Assembly (NCBI GenBank): GCA_016713335.1
Contig: JADJPH010000028.1
Coordinates: 9,958-73,957 of the forward strand
Length of the DNA stretch: 64,000 nucleotides
Direction of reading: 5' to 3'
DNA from: Candidatus Fredericiella danica
GTDB taxonomy: Bacteria; Chloroflexota; Anaerolineae; Caldilineales; Caldilineaceae
Part shown: one piece after another, positions 39,846-48,732 of the stretch
How the letters are laid out: each line of letters starts with the position of its first letter
Position numbering within the stretch: position 1 is the stretch's first letter
Translations under genes and position numbers: made by a program
The notes under the pieces: generated by a model
Database searches by the model: none
Told to the model about the DNA's origin: nothing
Seen by the model: only the letters and a program-made list of their open reading frames with translations

Positions 39846-40019
39846 CAACGGATTTAGGACAGGAACGGATTCGGTTGAACTTGCCGGCACCTTGCGATCT
39901 TCGTGGCGAGGATGGTTGAGATCGAGCATCCTTCATGGTTACCTGGATTCGCCGGCACGTTCTGCGGCTACAAGCCGCAGCTACGGTTGGGAGGGTCCGT
40001 TCCGGTCCTAAATCCGTTG
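39846..40019. mobile_element. MITE-like element with 24-base inverted ends
   Basis: Bases 39846-39869 and 39996-40019 are inverted copies with one mismatch in 24. The 126 bases between include the hairpin CTGCGGCT-ACA-AGCCGCAG (39962-39980), another palindromic GCCGGCACC/CGCCGGCACG pair and no coding frame. No clear target duplication is visible. It ends 31 bases before the trx -35 box. The rest of the 39744-40179 gap holds nothing else I could name apart from that promoter. Confidence 0.55.
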
Positions 40020-40050
40020 TCGTCGTTTGTACGTCTCGCACAAATGGATT

Positions 40051-40078
40051 TTGACAAAACCTTTTTGAGGGGTACTAT
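40051..40078 (+). promoter_or_regulatory. Promoter of trx
   Basis: A perfect TTGACA (40051-40056), a 16-base spacer and TACTAT (40073-40078), about 100 bases before the trx ATG. Confidence 0.65.
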
Positions 40079-40179
40079 ATTTTCTGTAGTGGAAAACACG
40101 GACATTGATTGTCCTGCGTGATAGAGTAGAAAGTGGCATGACCTGTGCATGCGTGATCGAATTGTAAAGGAGACTGACG

Positions 40180-40506
40180 ATGGCGAAGCCAATTAAGGTA
40201 ACGGATAAGGATTTTGACGAACTGGTTGTGAATGCCGCCGGCCCGGTCCTGGTGGACTTCTGGGCTGAATGGTGTGGTCCCTGCAAGATGATTGCCCCGG
40301 TGCTTGAGGAACTGGCCACCGATCTCGATGGCAAGCTGACCATCGGCAAGCTCGATGTGGACCACAATCAGAACACGGCTATGGCCTTTGGGGTCATGAG
40401 CATTCCGACACTGTTGCTGTTCAAGGACGGCAAACAGGTGGCCCGCATCGTCGGCTACCAGCAAAAGCAGCAGTTGATGAGCAAGATTCAGCCGCACTTG
40501 AGCTAA
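40180..40506 (+). CDS. trxA: Thioredoxin
   Basis: The 108-residue protein has the redox motif WCGPCK, the FWAEWCGPCKMIAPVLEEL helix, the cis-proline SIPTLLLFKDG and the VGYQQK end. It is a cytoplasmic disulfide reductase. AAAGGAG precedes ATG 40180. It is monocistronic, between its own promoter and a bidirectional terminator. Confidence 0.96.
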   Translation: MAKPIKVTDKDFDELVVNAAGPVLVDFWAEWCGPCKMIAPVLEELATDLDGKLTIGKLDVDHNQNTAMAFGVMSIPTLLLFKDGKQVARIVGYQQKQQLMSKIQPHLS

Positions 40507-40580
40507 GCGCTGGGCGTCTAAACGCCAGGAATGGCGTCGCTGCCCCGCTAGATTCAAATGCGAGCGCTGGTCTCGTGATC

Positions 40581-40614
40581 AAAAGCCTGGATGCGTAAAG
40601 CATCCAGGCTTTTT
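40581..40614 (+). terminator. Bidirectional terminator after trx
   Basis: AAAGCCTGGATGC (40582-40594), loop GTAAA and GCATCCAGGCTTT (40600-40612), flanked by A and T runs. It also terminates the leftward exosortase operon, whose last gene ends at 40615. Confidence 0.88.
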
Positions 40615-41388
40615 CTATTTTCGCGGGTCATGCCGTTGGAGTGCGCCGCGCCGTTCCAGAAGCAGTTCGAGCGGATAGAGAAAAGCCAATACGATCAGGT
40701 CAAGCAGAAGCACGAAAATTAACGCTCCGACGATGATGGCAAACAGCGGCGTGGCCCAGGCCAGCAATGCGCCGAAGAAGTCCCCCGGCAGCCCGACCAC
40801 AAAGTAGACGATTGCAAAGAACGCCAGATAGAGCAGTACGGTTTTCAAAGGTTCCCGATCGCTCTGGCTTGGCATCATGCTGTTGCCAATCGTGAAGACG
40901 AGATAGGCCCAGATTAGCCCATCAGCGCTGCCCAGCGCCTGGAAAAAGACGCCCACGATACCGGTCACCTGACCACTGTCCAATACGGTCACAAACCGTT
41001 CCGCCTGAAAGACCTGGGCGCCGATCAGCGCGAGCAGAAGGGTGCCGAGCAGCAACGGCGCCACCCCCACCAAACTCTCGCGCCACGCATCGCCGCGGTC
41101 AACATTCACACTGCCAAGACCAATGTGGTCACCCTGGCGTTTGGGCCAGACCCGGAACTTGCTCACTTTGAGCCCGACCAGGCGCGCCATGAGCCAGTGT
41201 GCAGATTCGTGGGCAATGATGCCGGGCAGGAACAACAAGAAGATGGCCAGGGTCGCAAAATCCAGCGAGAGGGTGATGAAGTACGTCACGCGCTGCGTCC
41301 GGATGCTGATTTGCCGGCTCAGCCACGAAAGCGCCAGGAGTGCGCAGGCAAAGGCAATGAGGATTGGGGCGGTGTCAGCAAAACTCAT
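40615..41388 (-). CDS. Integral membrane M50-like zinc protease
   Basis: This 257-residue protein has about six hydrophobic segments. The second is followed by IIAHESAHWLMARLVG, an HExxH zinc motif inside the membrane as in site-2-type proteases. A later FTIGNSMMPSQSDREP resembles the N-x-x-P...D motif that supplies the third ligand in M50. The gene is the last of a minus-strand operon behind exosortase, EpsI and a lipoprotein (27-base gap). A role in intramembrane cleavage or surface-protein processing is inferred from that context; no substrate is known. Confidence 0.7.
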   Translation of the reverse strand: MSFADTAPILIAFACALLALSWLSRQISIRTQRVTYFITLSLDFATLAIFLLFLPGIIAHESAHWLMARLVGLKVSKFRVWPKRQGDHIGLGSVNVDRGDAWRESLVGVAPLLLGTLLLALIGAQVFQAERFVTVLDSGQVTGIVGVFFQALGSADGLIWAYLVFTIGNSMMPSQSDREPLKTVLLYLAFFAIVYFVVGLPGDFFGALLAWATPLFAIIVGALIFVLLLDLIVLAFLYPLELLLERRGALQRHDPRK

Positions 41389-41415
41389 GGGCTAGGAGCG
41401 CCGTGGCGCCTGCTG

Positions 41416-41943
41416 TTACTGTGGTTCGAGGTTATAAGTAAGGCTTTCGATGTACCAACAACCGTCGTGGCGGGCCAGCGTCCAGCGATCGCCCGCCGGT
41501 GCAATTTCGCCACCGATCTGCGTCGTTGCGATAACCACTGCATGGTCTCCGGTGATGGCGATCTTGAGATCCGCCGGCGTGGCCGTCTTGGGGGCGCCGG
41601 GGAAGACTGTGCGCACGTAGCGGTGGCGGATTGCATCCTTGTCGCGCCAGAACTGATCGTCGGTGGTGTCGTCTGGCGTGTGTTTCCCGTCGGACACGTA
41701 GGCGCCATCGTCCCACAGCACCATCAGTTGGTCGATCTCCTGGGCTACCATCAGTTCGCCTTCACCGCGCAGCACGGCTTGAATCGCGATCTCGTCGCTG
41801 GCGCCGTGCGGAAGATCCAACGTACATGAACCACCTGTTGGTTTTGCGGGTGCATTGCACGCGGCGAAAACGGCGACCGCGCAGCAAAGCCAGCCCAGTC
41901 GCCGGATACGCCTATGCATCAGAAGAAACCGGGGATCCACCAT
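41416..41943 (-). CDS. Lipoprotein with a SnoaL/NTF2-like domain
   Basis: A 175-residue protein with an N-terminal hydrophobic segment and a lipobox VFAAC at about residues 25-29. The body (EIAIQAVLRGEGELMVAQEI ... WRDKDAIRHRYVRTVFPG ... WTLARHDGCWYIESL) has the cone-shaped NTF2-like pattern used for binding or small enzymatic roles. It starts 3 bases after the epsI stop, so it is translated from the same message. Its function is unknown; the anchored position outside the membrane fits the exosortase and protease next to it. Confidence 0.65.
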   Translation of the reverse strand: MVDPRFLLMHRRIRRLGWLCCAVAVFAACNAPAKPTGGSCTLDLPHGASDEIAIQAVLRGEGELMVAQEIDQLMVLWDDGAYVSDGKHTPDDTTDDQFWRDKDAIRHRYVRTVFPGAPKTATPADLKIAITGDHAVVIATTQIGGEIAPAGDRWTLARHDGCWYIESLTYNLEPQ

Positions 41944-41946
41944 TTT

Positions 41947-42675
41947 CTACCTTTGGGCGGTGGCGGCAGGCGATTGTGAGGGGCGCGAGGCTGAGAAGAA
42001 TTGCCGGACGAATTCCGCTTGCATCGCCAACGTCTCTTCTAAGCTGCCGTACTTTCCGGATGTCAGCTTGAACAGGACAATACCGTCTGATTGATCGCGC
42101 TGTTCATTGGGAAACAGGTAGAAATAGTAGACGACATGCTCCCACGGCGGCCCGCCCGCATCATCCTGCTTTGTCGCATCGAGCCACAGTCCATAAAGTT
42201 CACCGCCATCTGGCAGGGTGGTGGCGTGGGATCCAAGATCATACTGCCATCCGTCGGCATCGTAGCAGATATCGGGGGCATGGAACGGCTGTGAACTACG
42301 CCCGCCGATCATGGTCAGCCAGAGCTCACGGTCTTGGCTGTCGGTATAGAGACGCTGAACGTATTGCTCCGGCTCAAGCAGGATCATGACTTCTTGATTG
42401 GTCTCGGGCGCATTTTCGCCGTGCCAGTCGCCGACCTGCAGCGGGATGTCTTCCAGACTGTGATCCAGATCAAACCGCGCGGTGGCGGCGACGAGCCGTT
42501 CGCGCGGTGTCCGCTGCCAAAAGTCCAGGTCAGAAATATAGGTGTACTCATCGCTAGCCTGCAGCGTTTGCTGGTCACTGCGTGAGGAAAGGTACTGGGG
42601 CGCCAGGACGATCGCCGCACCAAAAAATAGAAGGACGATGGCGATCAGACTTATCGCCGTGGTTTTTGATGACAT
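41947..42675 (-). CDS. epsI: EpsI-type exosortase-associated protein (DUF3485)
   Basis: The 242-residue protein has one N-terminal membrane helix and an outside domain with the EpsI signature: IPLQVGDWHGE near residue 78, then GGRSSQPFHAPDICYDADGW near 125 and VYYFYLFPN near 185. EpsI is found fused to or next to exosortases and is required with them for exopolysaccharide and surface-protein export. Its ATG overlaps the exosortase stop (TGATG at 42673-42677), showing translational coupling. Confidence 0.88.
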   Translation of the reverse strand: MSSKTTAISLIAIVLLFFGAAIVLAPQYLSSRSDQQTLQASDEYTYISDLDFWQRTPRERLVAATARFDLDHSLEDIPLQVGDWHGENAPETNQEVMILLEPEQYVQRLYTDSQDRELWLTMIGGRSSQPFHAPDICYDADGWQYDLGSHATTLPDGGELYGLWLDATKQDDAGGPPWEHVVYYFYLFPNEQRDQSDGIVLFKLTSGKYGSLEETLAMQAEFVRQFFSASRPSQSPAATAQR

Positions 42676-43509
42676 CAGATTACTTCATATCGTAGCTGGC
42701 CAAAGCGGAGCGCTCTTGTCAACGGGTACATCAACAGCAAGAGAAGATGCCCGAATAGTCATGATAGTACGTGAAGGCTGCGTCCGCCCCCCATGCGCGT
42801 GCAACATACAGTAGTGTCGCCACCCGGAGAATATTGCCAAGAATCGCGAGCGGAATCGCGAGCAGGACAAGCACGATTTTTGACCAGGTGGGGCCATTGA
42901 ACAGGTAAGCAACGAGCACAGTCAGCGCCACCAGGGCGATGAGCGAGTTGACCCCGCTGCATTGGGCGCCAATCACCAGATCGGCGTTTGGCAGCGACAC
43001 AGCATTGCCAACGATCAGGACATCCAGCCCAAGCACCTGCACCAGTCCACCGGCGCAAACGCCTGTGAACAAAGCCAGGGGAGCGTGACGCGATCCACTG
43101 CAGGCAACGGCACCATCAGCGTCAGAAAGAGCACCGGAAAGATCAAACCACGAATAAAGGATGTGCCACCCAGGATCCACAGTAGACCCGCGAGGATGCC
43201 GATCATGGCGAAGGATGCCAGATAGTATGCCTTGTTCTGGAGGAAGAAGACGTAGAGGGCGCCCGCACCGAGCAACAACAGCAAACCAAACAGGGCGCCT
43301 GCACCGGATCCATAATTCAACCGGGGGTCGTTGCGAATCCTTTGCACCGCCAGGAAGAGGGCGACCGGCAGAATGAGGATGCCATGACTGTAATACTCAT
43401 TTGACATCCATTCCGACCAGAGCCAGCGCCACACGGGGAAGGTAAGTGCAAAGAAACCAATGGCAGCAAAGATCGGCAACCAGATTGTTTGAAGTGCGGA
43501 ACGCTTCAT
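42675..43509 (-). CDS. xrt: Exosortase (two frameshifts)
   Basis: A multi-pass transpeptidase that cleaves and transfers proteins carrying a C-terminal sorting signal. Starting MKRSALQTIWLPIFAAIGFF, it has WMSNEYYSHGILILP (first conserved motif), the catalytic cysteine in IGAQCSGVNSLIAL, the arginine in NILRVATLL and the histidine in YYHDYSGI. Frames change at the GGGG run 43078-43081 and near 42745; one missing base in each restores the family, ending LLLLLMYPLTRALRFGQLRY before a TGA that overlaps epsI. Total is about 278 residues, normal. No PEP-CTERM protein is visible in this window. Confidence 0.87.
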
Positions 43510-43620
43510 GCCTCTACCGATGTCTATCGAACGCACGATCAGAAGCACGATCGTGTTTGCACTGCTGCCGTAACCGGCGAATCGGCAGGATAGCAGAGAC
43601 GCGCGATTCGGTCAAAGGGA

Positions 43621-43728
43621 AGATGCGTGTTTCGTGTTGCGTATCTCGTATCACGTAGTCATTCGCTCGCCGTGTCGACACGACACATGCAATACGCAAT
43701 ACGTGATACGAGATACGCAATATGCACT
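43621..43728. repeat. Long inverted repeat, family A, between exosortase and tpiA
   Basis: Bases 43637-43657 and 43700-43720 are perfect 21-base inverted copies built of GTATCTCGTATCACG words. The interval holds GTGTCGACAC and a further ATACGCAATACG. It fills nearly all of the gap between the two gene ends. TACGCGTAC doubled at about 43735 adjoins the tpiA stop. Confidence 0.75.
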
Positions 43729-43742
43729 ACGTTCTACGCGTA

Positions 43743-44510
43743 CTACGCGTACACTTCTGCCGTGCCACGGACCATCTCGGCGTAGCTTTCGACTTTGAGG
43801 GCCGCGCCGCCGATCAGGGCGCCGTCGATGTCAGGCTGCGCCATGATTTCGCGGATGTTCTTGTCATTGGTGCTGCCACCGTAGAGGACGCGCACGTTTT
43901 CGGCAACTGCTTTGCCGTACAGTTCTGCCACAGTGGCGCGCACGACGCCGCCGCAGATGTCGTTGGCCTGTTGTGCGGTTGCGGCGCGGCCGGTGCCGAT
44001 CGCCCAGATCGGTTCGTACGCCAGCACGAGTTGTTGCACCTGCTCGGCGCTGATCCCGTCGAGTGCGCCGCGCACCTGACCGCTCACGAACGACTGCGTC
44101 TCGCCGCGTTCGTTTTGTTCGAGCGACTCACCGATGCAGACGATCGGGGTCAGCCCCGCTTCCAGAGCGGCTTTGGTCTTCTTGTTGACCGTTTCATCGG
44201 TCTCAGCGAAGTATTGGCGGCGTTCGCTGTGGCCAAGGATGACGTAGGTGGCGAGCCCCTTGAGCATGCTTGGGCTCACTTCACCGGTGTAGGCGCCGTT
44301 GGCCGCCCAGTGCATGTTCTGGGCGCCCGTGGCAATGTTGCTGCCTTTCAGCACTTCCGCCACGGCGGGCAGGTCAACGAAGGGCGGGCAGACGACGCGG
44401 TCGACGCTATTGATGTCGTTGACCGCATGCTTGATATCTTGGGCCAGGGCAACGGCTTCATCGATGGTTTTGTTCATCTTCCAGTTGCCGGCCATCATAG
44501 GCTTTCGCAT
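43743..44510 (-). CDS. tpiA: Triosephosphate isomerase
   Basis: This interconverts dihydroxyacetone phosphate and glyceraldehyde 3-phosphate. The 255-residue frame is complete with the catalytic lysine in AGNWKMN, histidine in VILGHSERR, glutamate in LAYEPIWAIGTG and the phosphate loop VLYGGSTNDKN. It is the last gene of the minus-strand yvcK-gap-pgk-X-tpiA operon, 17 bases after an unknown gene. Confidence 0.97.
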   Translation of the reverse strand: MRKPMMAGNWKMNKTIDEAVALAQDIKHAVNDINSVDRVVCPPFVDLPAVAEVLKGSNIATGAQNMHWAANGAYTGEVSPSMLKGLATYVILGHSERRQYFAETDETVNKKTKAALEAGLTPIVCIGESLEQNERGETQSFVSGQVRGALDGISAEQVQQLVLAYEPIWAIGTGRAATAQQANDICGGVVRATVAELYGKAVAENVRVLYGGSTNDKNIREIMAQPDIDGALIGGAALKVESYAEMVRGTAEVYA

Positions 44511-44527
44511 TTCGCATTGCTCCAGAT

Positions 44528-44914
44528 CTATTTCGGTAATGATTCAGTTTCGCTTGTGTCTTCTGCGGGTGACGCTTCCACTTCTTCGGCGTTCTGCTCC
44601 TCAAGCGCCTGGGCGTATTCTGCGGCGGTAAGCCAGCGCCCACCCTGCACCTCGTAGCGCGTCACGCGTTTCTTGGTGTCCAGCCAGAGCTCGACCTCGA
44701 CCTGGGAGAAACAGCGCTGCTTCCCCGACGTGTGCAGCACTTTGCGGCCGTAATAGCCGCCTTCGTCGGCCAGACTGATCTCGTTCATCATATCGAGTTG
44801 GCCCACAATCGGCTCGCGACAGCGGTTGCTGTACACGTAGATCGGTAGGTATCGATCACTGCCGGAAGGCGCCTGCCCCTTGATGGTGTTGAAGAACCGC
44901 GCAAAGAAGTTCAT
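44528..44914 (-). CDS. Conserved-looking protein of unknown function in the glycolytic operon
   Basis: I do not recognise this 128-residue protein. It begins MNFFARFFNTIKGQAPSGSD and has a compact middle with YSNRCREPIVGQL, YYGRKVLHTSGKQRCFSQVE and WLDTKKRVTRYEVQGGRWLT. It ends in an acidic, probably disordered tail (EEQNAEEVEASPAEDTSETE). There is no signal peptide or membrane helix. It sits 42 bases after pgk and 17 before tpiA on the same strand, so it is co-expressed with glycolysis genes. Two cysteines and the basic-acidic layout do not match any enzyme I know. Confidence 0.65.
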   Translation of the reverse strand: MNFFARFFNTIKGQAPSGSDRYLPIYVYSNRCREPIVGQLDMMNEISLADEGGYYGRKVLHTSGKQRCFSQVEVELWLDTKKRVTRYEVQGGRWLTAAEYAQALEEQNAEEVEASPAEDTSETESLPK

Positions 44915-44956
44915 AAGCGTACCGTTGTTGTGTGCGAACGGGGCGCCGACCGGCGC

Positions 44957-46138
<1,182 letters not shown>

Positions 46139-46184
46139 GATGTCTGACCTTTTTTGGAGCAATTCTGGGGCAAAAAACAAGAAA

Positions 46185-46225
46185 CGTGAAACGTGAGCAG
46201 AGATTCACCCGCTACACGTTTCACG
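46185..46225. repeat. Short palindrome between gapA and pgk (family A-like)
   Basis: CGTGAAACGTG (46185-46195) and CACGTTTCACG (46215-46225) are perfect complements. The same GTGAAACG word occurs in the 51798 copy. It could be an mRNA hairpin in the operon. Confidence 0.6.
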
Positions 46226-46325
46226 CGTCCTCGATCATGGGTCATTTACCCGGTTGGAAATCTCGATTTCACCTGCCTGCCGCAAGGGCAGCGGGGTGAA
46301 AGCCAGCTTCCAGCCCAAATGCGAA

Positions 46326-47111
46326 CTAGAGACCCTTCTTGGCCATGAAGTCGACCAGGTCGGCAACGCGGTTGCTATAGCCCCATTCGTTGTCGTACCA
46401 GGTCACGATCTTGACCATTTTGCCATAGACATTGGTGAATTCATGGTCGACCGAGCTGCTGTACGGGTCGCCCTTGAAGTCGATGCTGACCAGCGGGTCG
46501 CGTACCACCTTGAGGAACCCCTTCATCGGGCCGGCGGCGGCGGCATCGTAGGCAGCGAAGAGTTCTTCCTTCGTGATGCTCTTCTCGACGATGGCGGTCA
46601 GGTCGACCACGGAGACGGTGGACGTCGGGACGCGCATGGCGTAGCCGTCGAACTTGCCCTTGAGTTCCGGAATCACCAGGCTGACAGCCTTGGCGGCGCC
46701 GGTCGTCGTCGGGATGATGCTCATGGCGGCCGCACGGGCGCGTGCGCTGATGATGACCTTCTTGGCGCCGGCGATCAAGTGCAGTTCGGCCTTGGCGCGG
46801 TCGGTGAAGATACCGGTGCTCTCGATCACGATATCGACGCCCAGGTCCTTCCACGGCAGCTTGCTTGGATCCTTTTCCGCCAGCACCTTGATGCGGTCGC
46901 CGTCGATCACGAGATCGCCGTCTTTGGCTTCAACCGTGCCTGGGAAAACACCGTAGTTGCTGTCGTACTTGAACAGGTGCGCATTCGTGTTGGTGTTGCT
47001 CAGGTCGTTAACCGCGACCAGATCAAACTTGCCCCGATAATTTTCGAACAGCGCCTTGGTTACCTGGCGGCCGATGCGGCCAAAACCATTGATGCCAACC
47101 TTAACAGCCAT
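46326..47111 (-). CDS. gapA: Glyceraldehyde-3-phosphate dehydrogenase lacking its catalytic segment
   Basis: The N-terminal NAD domain (VGINGFGRIGRQVTKAL, VAVNDLSNTNTNAHLFKYDS) and the C-terminal part (SIIPTTTGAAKAV, AMRVPTSTVSVVDL, WYDNEWGYSNRV) are typical. But the protein has 261 residues instead of about 335. KKVIISA is joined directly to RARAAAMSIIPTTTG near 46731-46748. About 70 residues are absent, including the SASCTTNCL catalytic cysteine and the following histidine. The frame is kept. It is either a real in-frame deletion or an assembly collapse; as written it cannot be a working dehydrogenase. AAAAGGAG precedes the ATG. Confidence 0.9.
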   Translation of the reverse strand: MAVKVGINGFGRIGRQVTKALFENYRGKFDLVAVNDLSNTNTNAHLFKYDSNYGVFPGTVEAKDGDLVIDGDRIKVLAEKDPSKLPWKDLGVDIVIESTGIFTDRAKAELHLIAGAKKVIISARARAAAMSIIPTTTGAAKAVSLVIPELKGKFDGYAMRVPTSTVSVVDLTAIVEKSITKEELFAAYDAAAAGPMKGFLKVVRDPLVSIDFKGDPYSSSVDHEFTNVYGKMVKIVTWYDNEWGYSNRVADLVDFMAKKGL

Positions 47112-47242
47112 TTGTCACTCCTTTTGTTGAAACAGCGAATATTTTCTATCGTAACTCACAGAGAGGAGCCAAAAAACAGACAGCATAAAGCGTTCAATCA
47201 CCAAGTGTGAATTCTACCATAAGTAGGTGGAAAAAGGGTAGT

Positions 47243-48646
47243 TTAGCCCAGCGCTATTTTTGAGGCGTCTTTTTTTGCGCCGTGTTCGGGTGCAGCCGCA
47301 CGACAAGCAGCGTAGACGTCCATCACCCTGGCGGCCAGTTTCTCGGAGTCGTGGCGCCAGGGACGGCGGTTGTCGACGACATCGCCCGTGAAGAGTTGGA
47401 AGTCGAGTTCGTCCCGATTATGGGGCAGGGCAACCCATTCTGCGTGTTCAGATGGGCGGGTCAATGGGTCGAAATTATCATTCGCCAGCACAATAGGAAA
47501 CGCGCCTTCTGCGTGTTCCTGGAGTTTCCGCATATGGTCTTCGACGCTGAAGTGATCCGTTTCGCCGTCTTGCGTTGCCACGTTGCAGATGTAGATCCGG
47601 GGCGCGGGTGAAGCGCAGATCGCATCGCGGACGGAAAGCACTAGCAGATTGGGAATGATGCTCGTATAAAAGCTGCCCGGCCCGGCCACGATCAGGTCTG
47701 CCTGAAGAATTGCGCGGATTGCTTCAGGATAGGCACGCGGCTGCTCAGGCTTGAGAAAAACGCGCATGATCTTGCCGCCTGCATGCGGGAGATTGCTTTC
47801 GCCTTCGACGATGACCCATTCATCGCCGCCATCTGACAACGTCCGATGCACTTCTCCACACAGGGTGACGTTTTCGAGCGTACTTGGCAAAACACGGCCG
47901 CGCACACGCAGCACCTTGCTGCTTTCTGCAATGCCTGCTTCAAAGCTGCCGGTCACTGCCGCCATCGTCGTGATGAACAGGTTGCCAAAACTGTGTCCCG
48001 CCAATTCACTGCTGCGTTCCGGTTCGCCAAAGTCACTCTCGGCAAAGCGATACTGAAACAGCCGGGTCATCAACCCTTCTGAATCACTCAGTGCGGCGAT
48101 GTTGTTGCGGAAGTCGCCCGGCGGGAGCATGCCCATGGTGCGGCGGAGCCGTCCGCTACTCCCGCCATCGTCCGCTACGGTGACAATGGCGGTAATGTTG
48201 TCCGTGTATTTGCGTAGGCCGCGCAACAATTGCGGCATGCCGGTTCCGCCACCGATGGCCACGATGCGGGGACCAAGGCGCCGCTGGTAACGGCGCATGA
48301 CGGCGTTGAGCAGTTCGCGATTTTCCGGTGTCTGGAGGTCTGGCCAAAGGTCGGTGACGATGATGGTGCGTACGCGATAGATACTGAACAGGGCGAGCGC
48401 AAGCCCGGCAATGGCCAATACTGCGCCTCGCGCCAGTGGTGGCATGAACAGGAGGGTGCCCCAATAAGCAAGCGGGGCGAGCGTTGCGTGGCTGATCAGC
48501 ATGCGGCCGAAGACGGTCAGTGCGAGGCCGATGAGGGCAACCCCAATCACGCCCAGCAGAGTCCATCGCTTAAGGCCCAGGCCTGGTCTGAGCGCTTGTG
48601 ACCAGAAAGCACGGTCGGCGGCGGGCGGTGACGGTCGTTGCGCCAT
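47243..48646 (-). CDS. yvcK: YvcK/CofD-like gluconeogenesis factor with N-terminal membrane segments
   Basis: The 467-residue protein has two hydrophobic segments in the first about 95 residues, then the YvcK core: RIVAIGGGTGMPQLLRGLR, TVADDGGSSGRLR, PPGDFRNNIAAL, ADLIVAGPGSFYTSIIPNLL and AEWVALP at the end. YvcK binds UDP-sugars and is needed for growth on gluconeogenic carbon and for cell-wall balance in Bacillus. Placing it upstream of gapA/pgk/tpiA suits that role. The membrane-anchored variant is commonly seen outside Firmicutes. Confidence 0.92.
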   Translation of the reverse strand: MAQRPSPPAADRAFWSQALRPGLGLKRWTLLGVIGVALIGLALTVFGRMLISHATLAPLAYWGTLLFMPPLARGAVLAIAGLALALFSIYRVRTIIVTDLWPDLQTPENRELLNAVMRRYQRRLGPRIVAIGGGTGMPQLLRGLRKYTDNITAIVTVADDGGSSGRLRRTMGMLPPGDFRNNIAALSDSEGLMTRLFQYRFAESDFGEPERSSELAGHSFGNLFITTMAAVTGSFEAGIAESSKVLRVRGRVLPSTLENVTLCGEVHRTLSDGGDEWVIVEGESNLPHAGGKIMRVFLKPEQPRAYPEAIRAILQADLIVAGPGSFYTSIIPNLLVLSVRDAICASPAPRIYICNVATQDGETDHFSVEDHMRKLQEHAEGAFPIVLANDNFDPLTRPSEHAEWVALPHNRDELDFQLFTGDVVDNRRPWRHDSEKLAARVMDVYAACRAAAPEHGAKKDASKIALG

Positions 48647-48654
48647 ATGCTTCC

Positions 48655-48660
48655 ATTATA
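48655..48660 (-). promoter_or_regulatory. TATAAT box very close to the yvcK start
   Basis: On the minus strand a perfect TATAAT ends 8 bases before the ATG (48646). Transcription would then start at or next to the start codon, suggesting a leaderless mRNA. No strong -35 box was found at 17 bases. Confidence 0.4.
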
Positions 48661-48732
48661 CCCACTGTGCGGCCCTTTGGCGAACGGTTGTCGCTGCGCT
48701 AAAATGCCAGGACATCAGGTTTGCAGCACACG

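Noticed and set aside
38262..40019. Insertion sequence or prophage remnant
   Set aside because: No transposase, integrase or phage gene was seen; only short repeats and a non-coding inverted-repeat element.
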